Positions 42,031-48,860 of a stretch of DNA of 64,000 nt are shown one piece after another. The notes beneath the pieces are model-generated. The model searched no databases, was not told where the DNA came from, and worked only from the letters and a program-made list of their open reading frames with translations. Within the stretch, counting starts at the first letter, position 1. The number at the start of each line of letters is the position of its first letter. Made by a program: the position numbers and the translations under genes. The DNA is taken from the NCBI GenBank assembly GCA_036703255.1, contig DATNPL010000242.1:30529-94528 (forward strand), given 5' to 3'. Source of the DNA: Drouetiella sp036703255 (GTDB lineage Bacteria > Cyanobacteriota > Cyanobacteriia > Elainellales > Elainellaceae).

Positions 42031-42198
42031 ATGTCTACCCAATCCAACAAAGAAATCAAGCCTCAAGTTTCTGCTCAAGTTGAACTGCTCAGCGATGACG
42101 AACTAAATATTATTTCAGGTGGTGAAGTAGTTATAGGCAACGGTGGGTTTGATACCAGTCTCACACCTATTCGACGCAGAGTATTGATCACTAACTAA
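42031..42198 (+). CDS. Double-glycine leader precursor peptide 1
   Basis: 55 residues from an ATG with AGGAGA 7 nt upstream. The leader MSTQSNKEIKPQV continues to VELLSDDELNIISGG, the ELSDxELxxISGG form cut by C39-peptidase transporters. The remaining 24 residues, EVVIGNGGFDTSLTPIRRRV and four more, are the expected core. It lacks Cys, so it is not a lanthipeptide; Ser, Thr and Arg could be modified. A second copy lies 96 bp downstream. No modification enzyme or transporter was found nearby, so processing must occur from elsewhere. The precursor call is strong; the chemistry is unknown. Confidence 0.75.
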   Translation: MSTQSNKEIKPQVSAQVELLSDDELNIISGGEVVIGNGGFDTSLTPIRRRVLITN

Positions 42199-42294
42199 CT
42201 AACCTGATTAGTGTGACCATCTCAGCCGCCCATTCTCTGCCCTCTAGCACTACCAGTATCGTAACGACCCAAAGCAAACAGGAGATTTTCAACT

Positions 42295-42450
42295 ATGTCT
42301 ACTAAATCCAACAAAGAAATCAAGCCTCAAGTTGAGAGGCTCAGTGATGAAGACCTAGAAACTATTTCAGGTGGTGCAGTCGTTTTAGGAACCGGGGGGA
42401 TTGAGGTCAGCTTCACACCTTCTCGACACAGACTATTGCCTATTGAATGA
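42295..42450 (+). CDS. Double-glycine leader precursor peptide 2
   Basis: 51 residues, ATG with AGGAGA upstream. The leader MSTKSNKEIKPQVERLSDED is followed by LETISGG; four leader residues are missing relative to peptide 1. The core AVVLGTGGIEVSFTPSRHRL (then LPIE) keeps VV-G-GG, S-TP and R-R of peptide 1. The intergenic DNA before it repeats the DNA before peptide 1 (CAGTAT..., GCAAACAGGAGATTT). So the gene and its leader region were duplicated in tandem and then diverged. A terminator follows. Confidence 0.75.
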   Translation: MSTKSNKEIKPQVERLSDEDLETISGGAVVLGTGGIEVSFTPSRHRLLPIE

Positions 42451-42515
42451 TCCGATCGCTGTTACACTCTCAGCCGTTCATTGTCTGCCTCTCTCACAAA
42501 CTCATACAGCCTCAG

Positions 42516-42546
42516 AGCCCCTAGCAGAAATCGAATGCTAGGGGCT
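42516..42546 (+). terminator. Hairpin terminator after the peptide genes
   Basis: AGCCCCTAGCA (42516-42526), 9-nt loop, TGCTAGGGGCT (42536-42546), an 11-bp perfect stem. Only a weak T-run follows. Confidence 0.5.
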
Positions 42547-42754
42547 TGCTGACTTTACTTCTGGCTTTGACTGTTCAGCAACCTCCAGCTCTTTCACTGG
42601 CAGCTCTGCCGCCACAGCGAGAACCGTCACTAGCTCGATCGCTTGCCACATCACAATTACCATTTCCACTGCTGCTGCTGGTAGTCACGCCAGTAGTTTT
42701 GGAAGGGTCGTTCATTCCACCGAATAGAATTGCCTAAACGTGTAAGGGCTATTA

Positions 42755-43144
42755 CGGGTAGGTTTAGCAAACGCGAAAAAGACAACGTTAAGGCTAAAAC
42801 CCTTGTACAGCAAAGTTTCTATAGAATAGGAAATTTTGAGTAGTTGCTCGACGACGCAACTATTCAAACAATTTTGCGTAGTTTTAGACTTTTGGCTCAA
42901 CGGAAAATTAAGGGTTTCAGACCATAACTAAACGGTAATTTAATCCAAATCCAGTCCAGAGCTATCGAAGACAAGAGAAAAACGTCAAAATCTGTATAAT
43001 CCTGCGAAAGCCTGAAAGCTTTACCCATCAAGACATATACCAATTTGAATGTCTTAAATCCTACAAAAAATAGAGGCTGAAACCCTTGCTAGAAAAGGAT
43101 TCTAGCCTTAACGTTGTTTTTTCCGCGTTTGCTAAATGTACCCG
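42755..43144. mobile_element. MITE-like element, copy 1 (about 390 bp)
   Basis: Ends form imperfect 41-bp terminal inverted repeats: 42755-42795 starts CGGGTAGGTTTAGCAAACGC and 43104-43144 is its near-complement (ending ...GCTAAATGTACCCG). The inside holds further inverted stretches (TAGTTGC...GCAACTA) and no transposase. A related segment lies at 45184-45475 in reverse orientation. Confidence 0.75.
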
Positions 43145-43277
43145 AAACTCCCCAGTCCATAAGGCTAAGCCTAGCCCCACTTCCTCTAACTAGAAGGGTT
43201 GAGGAAGCTCCACATAGTGGCTGCCAAGCACCAGATCTTGAGCAATTGCCTGTCCATAACGTTGACGTGGCATTTCA

Positions 43278-43553
43278 TCAGACAGCAACTTGAGTATAGT
43301 CAGGCAAGCTTTCTTGGGAAACCAAGGCATACAGAACGTCTGGGTCAAGATCTGCGCCGTTATCCCAGCAAATAGTGCCCAGGTCTGAATTGACGATGAC
43401 TTTGGCAAAATATGATAAGTCGCCGAGCGGTTCAAATACGCCTGTGAATTCGATTAACTTGGCAATATCGACTATCCCTTCAACATCATCTTCAAACTTG
43501 AGATGGAGTTGGTATCCATCTAGAGGTTGAGCTTTAACGATATCTTTCAACAT
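43278..43553 (-). CDS. DUF2442 protein
   Basis: 91 residues. The stretch VKAQPLDGYQLHLKFEDDVEGIVDIAKLIEFTGVFEPLGD is the DUF2442 fold, and TICWDNGADLDPDVLY is its C-terminal signature. It follows a DUF4160 gene by 4 bp; the two are a widespread pair in bacteria, seen in toxin-antitoxin-like settings, but activity has not been firmly established as far as I know. The shorter start was taken, since no upstream Met fits better. Confidence 0.85.
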   Translation of the reverse strand: MLKDIVKAQPLDGYQLHLKFEDDVEGIVDIAKLIEFTGVFEPLGDLSYFAKVIVNSDLGTICWDNGADLDPDVLYALVSQESLPDYTQVAV

Positions 43554-43557
43554 GACA

Positions 43558-43818
43558 TTACTCTAAGGGTTGAATGGCTTCTAGAGGCGCGTTTTGACGG
43601 GCAAGTGCCCAATCCTGCATGAGTTCGGCTTGGTGTTGGGATGCCCATTCGATGACGAGTCCAAGAGTGCGAGGTTTGAGATTGCCTTGCAAGACAGAGA
43701 GGCTTTCGATGGCAACTAAGGCTTTTTGTTGACCATAGCGCACATGAAAATGAGGCGGTGAGTGGTTGTTGTAATACATGGTGATGATAATGCCAAAGAA
43801 GCGGCTAATTTCTGGCAT
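43558..43818 (-). CDS. DUF4160 protein
   Basis: 86 residues. MPEISRFFGIIITMYYNNHS, then PPHFHVRYGQQKALVAIESL is the DUF4160 signature, with HSPPHFHV as the invariant core. Forms a gene pair with the DUF2442 gene immediately downstream (4-bp gap). Such pairs are scattered in accessory DNA; the histidine cluster suggests a metal or nucleotide site, but no function is proven here. Confidence 0.87.
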   Translation of the reverse strand: MPEISRFFGIIITMYYNNHSPPHFHVRYGQQKALVAIESLSVLQGNLKPRTLGLVIEWASQHQAELMQDWALARQNAPLEAIQPLE

Positions 43819-44004
43819 TACGCCACATCCTCAACGATTTTTCAGCATTCCTAACACAGACTACCTTACAAACCTCCTTTACTTTTTGTCAAAAATAGGG
43901 ATTGAGTTTAACCCAATCCCTTAATTAACTGAGATAAATTTGCATTGCAGTGTATTGCAACGCATGATAGAGGTGTGGAATCTCTCTCCTGGGTGGGTAT
44001 AACC

Positions 44005-44238
44005 ATGAGCAAGGAAAACATCACCTTTCGATTGGATGGCGAGAAACGTGCAGCATTGGATGCTCTGGCGGCAGGCATGGATCGCGATCGCAGCTATTTG
44101 ATCAACGAAGCCATCACGCTTTATCTGGAGATGCACCAATGGTAAATCGAAGAAATCCATCGCGGTATCGCTGAGGCAGATGCAGGGGACTTTGCCACTG
44201 AGGCAGAGGTAGGTGGGGTCGAGCCGAGATACGTGTAA
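44005..44238 (+). pseudogene. Ribbon-helix-helix antitoxin with a nonsense codon
   Basis: ATG 44005 encodes MSKENITFRLDGEKRAALDA, then LAAGMDRDRSYLINEAITLYLEMHQW, a full RHH domain, then TAA at 44143. The same frame continues IEEIHRGIAEADAGDFATEAEV, the ordinary C-terminal tail of ParD-like antitoxins, where the stop codon occupies the place of a glutamine codon. So a CAA to TAA change truncated the tail that would contact the toxin. The DNA after the tail runs into a Tn3-like inverted repeat. No toxin gene is present. Confidence 0.65.
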
Positions 44239-44775
44239 TTTAGTGCCACGGAATCCCAAAACTCTCGCTTAGTCTAGATCTCAGCGATCGTAACTAGTAG
44301 ATTGATAGAAAATCTTAGCAGTTATGAAATATTCTGCAAATCCAGCACATTAGCTCCAGATCCCTTCAGCCGGCTGAGGAGCCTTCTGCAATCAGGGTTT
44401 GCACTATCCAGAGAATGCCCACGGCATGTTTGAGAATGGCTGTTTACTGTTATCTGCTAACGCAACTACCACTATCTTGTAATGAGATTTACTATCTCAA
44501 ATCCAAGATGGACTGAACTTGGACTTAAATCACAGCCTGTAGTGTGCCAGGATGGCGAAATTTCGTAAGACTGACAACGGGACTGAGAATAAGTATAAGC
44601 CTTTCAAACCCTCTCCAAGCAAAGGTTTCACTCTAATCTCATTTGTCGGAGCAGTTGCCTTGCCCAGCAACTGCTCAAGATAGTGTTTTCTGGGGAATTT
44701 GATGTCTAGGATTTATGTACAGCGAGCGTTTTCAAGATCCGTGGCACTATTTTACACGTATCTCGGCTCGACCCC
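44215..44775. mobile_element. 561-bp miniature element with 38-bp Tn3-like ends
   Basis: Positions 44215-44252 (GGGGTCGAGCCGAGATACGT...) and 44738-44775 are reverse complements with 36 of 38 matches, differing only at two central bases. A GGGG start and a length of exactly 38 bp are the hallmarks of Tn3-family ends. No transposase gene is inside. A 5-bp target duplication is not found (flanks TAGGT and AAATT). Left end follows the broken RHH gene; right end abuts an IS3 remnant. Confidence 0.75.
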
Positions 44776-45092
44776 AAATTAGCATGGATGGGCGAGGGCG
44801 CTGTCATGACAACATCTTTATTGAGCGACTATGGCGTTCAATAAAATACGAATTGATCTATCTCAAGGCTTTTGAGGACGGTAAACATTTGAGTCAGGAG
44901 GTTGAACAGTGGTTTGAATGGTATAACCAGGAGAGGTTTCATCAGGCATTGGGATACAAAACACCCGATCAGGTGTATTATAAGAGGAATGCATTGTGAA
45001 CATAAATAGAATGATGCAGTGAATAGAAGTAGTTGAGAGTTTTTAGAGCTTGTTTTAGCTCCAGAGTTGTCTAGTCAATTGGGTCCACTTCA
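44776..45092 (+). pseudogene. IS3-family transposase C-terminal remnant
   Basis: The frame from about 44775 reads QISMDGRGRCHDNIFIERLW, RSIKYELIYLKAFEDGKHLS and VEQWFEWYNQERFHQALGYK, the end of an IS3 OrfB (rve domain, with the last E of the DDE triad in NIFIERLW). The stop is at 44997. The right end of the element is likely at 45092, where GGGTCCACTTCA matches an IS3-type end. The first 200 residues are missing and replaced by the Tn3-like miniature element. Confidence 0.75.
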
Positions 45093-45183
45093 GTACCCGA
45101 TGCCTGACCAAGGCTTTCGGTGCCGGAATCTACCTCCGACTGGCAGAGCCGAGCTTCGCTCGGCGCACTAGTAAAGGAACAAT

Positions 45184-45475
45184 AGACAACGCTAAGGCTG
45201 AAAGCCTTGCCGTGTAAAGCTTTCAGCCTCTAATTTTACTGGATTTATGGCGATCGTACTGACTGAAACCCTTGCTAAGTCTGGTTTTTAGCTAGATCAC
45301 GTTTGTGTGGCAGCAGAGCCTTTTTCTAACAACCAGGAAGACTCTGGCGTAAATTTGGACTATATCGCTATTAAGTTATGGTCTGAAACCCTCAATTTCT
45401 CGTTCTCCACAATGTCTGAAATAGCCTAAAACTGTATGAGTAGTTGCGTTACAGTGCAACTACTCTATTTCTAAA
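45184..45475. mobile_element. MITE-like element, copy 2 (truncated, reverse orientation)
   Basis: Collinear with the reverse complement of 42755-43144: GACAACGCTAAGGCTGAAAG, CAGCCTCTAATTTTACTGG, TTATGGTCTGAAACCCTCAA and GTAGTTGCG...GCAACTAC occur in the same order. The outer TIR on the right is missing where an IS110 element begins. Two copies show this is a mobile family. Confidence 0.6.
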
Positions 45476-45541
45476 GCTCATTCGTAGCAGTGCTTTCGAG
45501 CTTAGCAACTGTCTTGGATGTCAAGGGGTAATAGGCACAAA

Positions 45542-46480
45542 CTACCCTTCTGCACCTGGTTGCCAAAGGGTTTTGTGCTTGATCATCGCGTTGAGAATGA
45601 TCAATAACTTGTGCATACAAGCCGTTAAAGCCACCTTCGCAATCTTCCCTGCCTTTCTCAATCGTTCGTAAAACGCCTTAATCACAGGATTGAATCTTAT
45701 CCCTACTACCACTGCCATGTACAACAATGATCGAACAGCGGCTCGACCTCCCCAAATACTTCGTTTGCCTCGCTTCTGCCCACTATCGTGATTCAAGGGA
45801 GCAACCCCCACTAATGCAGAGATCTGCTTGTGGCTCAACTGTCCCAACTCAGGCAATCCAGCCAACAAAGTACTGGCAACGGCAGGACCAATCCCAGGGA
45901 CACTTTGCAGTATCCTATTTTGTTGTTTCAAAGATTCAATTTGTTCAACAAGTTCTTGTAATCTTTGTTCAACTTGCTTTATCCTTTTCTGTAACCATTT
46001 GATATTCTCTTCAATATCTTCCTTCACAACTTGGCTCATCCCTGATAGACGATTCTTCTCTGCTGTCATCATTTCTACAAGTTGATGACGACGAGCCACC
46101 AAATCCTTTAATTGCTGCATCTGCTCATTCAGCAAAGGGCGTACAGGCGGTTGCATCACTTCAGCAAAATGAGCCAGAACCTGAGCATCGATCGCATCTG
46201 TTTTAGCCAGTTTTCCAGCCGCTTTGGCAAAGTCTCTCACTTGTCGAGGATTAACGATCGCCACTGCAATCCCTGCTGAGCCGATCGCACTGGCAGCAGA
46301 GAGATGGAGTCCTCCTGTTGCTTCCAGTACCACTAATTCTGGAGATTCGGTTTTAATGCGCTCAACCAGTTGAGCAATCTCATCGGGTTGATTGGCATAG
46401 GAAACTGCAATATTTGTCGGACGAATGTAGCCATCAAGACGTTTCTTGGAGACATCAATCCCGATCCAGCATTGGGGCAT
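45542..46480 (-). CDS. IS110-family transposase
   Basis: 312 residues from an ATG at 46480 (a longer frame from 46531 adds an unlikely leader). MPQCWIGIDVSKKRLDGYIR and PELVVLEATGG match the DEDD (RuvC-like) N-terminal domain; LKDLVARRHQLVEMMTAEKN is the central helical part; LQSVPGIGPAVASTLLAGLP, then LVGVAPLNHDSGQ is the C-terminal transposase_20 domain with its serine. IS110 elements have no classic inverted repeats and recombine with the help of a bridge RNA. The 110 bp between 46481 and 46597 upstream may contain that RNA; I cannot define its ends. Confidence 0.88.
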   Translation of the reverse strand: MPQCWIGIDVSKKRLDGYIRPTNIAVSYANQPDEIAQLVERIKTESPELVVLEATGGLHLSAASAIGSAGIAVAIVNPRQVRDFAKAAGKLAKTDAIDAQVLAHFAEVMQPPVRPLLNEQMQQLKDLVARRHQLVEMMTAEKNRLSGMSQVVKEDIEENIKWLQKRIKQVEQRLQELVEQIESLKQQNRILQSVPGIGPAVASTLLAGLPELGQLSHKQISALVGVAPLNHDSGQKRGKRSIWGGRAAVRSLLYMAVVVGIRFNPVIKAFYERLRKAGKIAKVALTACMHKLLIILNAMIKHKTLWQPGAEG

Positions 46481-46597
46481 GACTGACAACCTCGAATGAA
46501 GAACAATACTCCACCCCCCTCGCGCTTGCATGATGCGGGCTATGATGCCCAGGCAACTGTTCGAGTTGAAATTGAAGTGTGTGGCGACCTATGCTAA

Positions 46598-47484
46598 GAG
46601 CCTATCCGAAAACCTGAACCGCTCTTATTGCAATGCATGCACAGGCTAGATGGATCATCCCAAGATAGTTTTCTTTATATTTCTCCCACCGAACTAACAA
46701 TCGCCGAAATCGATTCATCCATGAGTGTGTCCGTTCCACAACCCATCGTCTTGCTCTGTAATTGGGAATGTCATGAATGATCTGTTTGCGCTCATCACGG
46801 AAGGGAATATGTCCGATATATCCCCATGCCTTTACAAGCTCTCGCACCTCATCATAGTCATACCCTTTATCTAAACAAAGGTTGCGAACTTCCGTGTCTG
46901 AGGGAATCATCCGTTGAGCTTCTAAGGTCGGTTCAGTCAGCTTCATATCATGGCGATTCGCTCCCTCGATCGCCACTGCAAGGGGGATGCCTTTACCATC
47001 GGTTAAAACACTCCGCTTGGTGCCAGACTTCGCTCGGTCTGTGGGATTGGCTCCCGTTGCCTCTCCGCCTAGAGGCGCTTTGACCATCGCTCCATCCATC
47101 GACATCCAGTCCCAATCAACCCCCACTTTTCGGGCATACTCTTCCAGTCCTAATTCCCACATTCGCTCAAATACACCCTGACCTGCCCACTCCTGATATC
47201 GATCATGAACGGTACTCGATGCCCCTAAACTTCGAGGTAACGCTTTCCATTGACACCCAGTTCGTAGGACATAGAGAATCGCATCTAGGGCTTGACGATT
47301 GTCCATTCTCGGTCGCCCTCCTTTCGGCTTGGGTAGCTCTGGCGGAATGGCCGAACTGATCCGTTGCCAAACCTCATCAGAGATGCGGTAGGAAGGATGA
47401 ATCTCTGTAAAGTCCATCATGCCCCAATCTCTGAAATAATCCCTGTGTAATCATTCTAGCAAAATTGGGTTTTCGGATAGGCTC
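46598..47484. mobile_element. IS5-type element A, 887 bp, intact
   Basis: Perfect 17-bp inverted repeats GAGCCTATCCGAAAACC (46598-46614) and GGTTTTCGGATAGGCTC (47468-47484). TAA follows on both sides (46595-46597 and 47485-47487), the expected 3-bp target duplication. Transposase inside on the minus strand. Confidence 0.88.
46602..47420 (-). CDS. IS5-type transposase (element A)
   Basis: 272 residues. Conserved features of IS5 transposases: ALDAILYVLRTGCQWKALPR (N-terminal DUF4096-like), DWMSMDGAMVKAP (first D), LCLDKGYDYDEVRE (second D), RRWVVERTHSWMNRFRRLLVR (E). All three catalytic acids are present and the frame is complete, so it may be active. Its stop lies within the left inverted repeat. 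The sequence continues directly into IS ends with a TAA duplication, consistent with recent insertion. Confidence 0.9.
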   Translation of the reverse strand: MMDFTEIHPSYRISDEVWQRISSAIPPELPKPKGGRPRMDNRQALDAILYVLRTGCQWKALPRSLGASSTVHDRYQEWAGQGVFERMWELGLEEYARKVGVDWDWMSMDGAMVKAPLGGEATGANPTDRAKSGTKRSVLTDGKGIPLAVAIEGANRHDMKLTEPTLEAQRMIPSDTEVRNLCLDKGYDYDEVRELVKAWGYIGHIPFRDERKQIIHDIPNYRARRWVVERTHSWMNRFRRLLVRWEKYKENYLGMIHLACACIAIRAVQVFG

Positions 47485-47656
47485 TAAATAGCATCGCTCA
47501 AAATTACTAAATTGACTAAGTTATTTTTTCGGGACTCCAAATTAACGGTACTCTTGAGGATTTTGCGATCGCCCTTAAATATCCTAGTAAAGCTGGACTT
47601 TGAACACTAACCGATAAGTTTGCTGCACTCTCCCCGCAGACAACCGAGCGGGCTAA

Positions 47657-48585
47657 GAGGATGTTTGAAAAGTAGTAACGAGCACCAGTACAGCAAGAAA
47701 GCTTCCTGGAGTCTAGGCTGAACATATACAAAATCTCAACAGCCTTCCAGGAAGCTATGGATCTAGCCTACGCTACAGAACTTAGCGTTGAACAGTACGA
47801 ATTATTGGAATCTCTGCTCCCAAGGAGCAGCAATACGGGTAGACCTCGCAGCGTCAGCTTGAAGCGCGTGATCCAAGCAATCTTGTATGTGCTGGGGACT
47901 AGCTGTGCTTGGCGACTATTGCCCCAGGAGTATCCACCCTACTCAACGGTTTACTACTACTTTGCAAAGTGGCGGGATGATGGCAGTTGGAAACGCATCC
48001 ATGACCATCTAGTGCAATGGGTGAGAGTGGTTGAAGCGCGTCACCCCAGTCCCAGTGCTGCAAGCCTTGATTCGCAAACGGTTCCCACTGCGGTCATGGT
48101 GCACCATGCTGTCGGCTATGACAGCGCTAAAAAAATCAAAGGGCGAAAGCGCTTTACCCTGGTTGATACCTTGGGACTGCTGATTGCTGTGCAGGTCGTT
48201 GCAGGCAATACGCCAGAACGGGCAGGGGCAAAGCAGTTGTTCCAACAGGTGAATCAGGAACGTCAACGCCTGCCACATCTTGCCCGCATTTGGGTCGATG
48301 GTGGGTTCTCAGGACAGGAATTTTTCCACTGGGTCATCGATACCTTTGGTTGGATTTTAGAGGTGGTTCTGCGTCCTCAAGAAGCTCAAGGGTTCGTGCT
48401 ATTGCCCAAGCGATGGACCGTCGAACGGACTTACGGTTGGCTGCATTGGTGTCGTCGTCTCAATGTCGATTATGAGCGCTTACCTGCTTCTTCTGAAGCA
48501 TTCATCCATATTGCTATGATTCGTCTCATGCTACGCAGACTCACTTGAGCTTTTTTTGACTCTCTCCGTATTTCCAAACATCCTC
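47657..48585. mobile_element. IS5-type element B, 929 bp
   Basis: Inverted repeats GAGGATGTTTGAAA (47657-47670) and TTTCCAAACATCCTC (48571-48585), differing at one base. TAA at 47654-47656 and 48586-48588 is the target duplication. Confidence 0.85.
47757..48548 (+). CDS. IS5-type transposase (element B)
   Basis: 263 residues. VIQAILYVLGTSCAWRLLPQ (N-terminal domain), SAASLDSQTVPT (first D), ARIWVDGGFSGQEF (second D), KRWTVERTYGWLHWCRRLN (E). Complete DDE triad, full length for the IS402/IS1031 branch of IS5. It differs clearly from the transposase of element A, so the two IS are not copies of each other. Confidence 0.9.
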   Translation: MDLAYATELSVEQYELLESLLPRSSNTGRPRSVSLKRVIQAILYVLGTSCAWRLLPQEYPPYSTVYYYFAKWRDDGSWKRIHDHLVQWVRVVEARHPSPSAASLDSQTVPTAVMVHHAVGYDSAKKIKGRKRFTLVDTLGLLIAVQVVAGNTPERAGAKQLFQQVNQERQRLPHLARIWVDGGFSGQEFFHWVIDTFGWILEVVLRPQEAQGFVLLPKRWTVERTYGWLHWCRRLNVDYERLPASSEAFIHIAMIRLMLRRLT

Positions 48586-48860
48586 TAAGGAGCTGTCATG
48601 AAATAACTTTGACACTCACTGGTTAAGAGAGCTTATAAATTCGAGCCTTTCAGAAGCATCCTGTAAAAGTTATTTCGTTACAAGCCCTAACTCTACTAAT
48701 CCCACAATCCTTTAAAGCACAATCGCTGGAAAGAACCCTAATTTAGCATTGTACACCGAGCCACTGAGCAAGAGGGTTATCGTCAAGATTAAGAAGAACT
48801 CATCTGCCCTGGTCACAGAACTGTAGCGGTCTTGGTTACGGTTTGCTGTGCAGACCAAGG
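48586..48860. other. Intergenic, no gene seen
   Basis: 275 bp between IS5 element B and the stop of the PAS/GGDEF/EAL gene. I see no ORF or repeated structure here. Confidence 0.3.

Noticed and set aside
42546..42737. 63-residue proline-rich ORF after the peptide terminator
   Set aside because: It begins inside the terminator hairpin without a clear start or ribosome binding site; composition may be chance.
44210..44780. 5-bp target duplication for the Tn3-like element
   Set aside because: Flanking pentamers TAGGT and AAATT are different, so no duplication is claimed.
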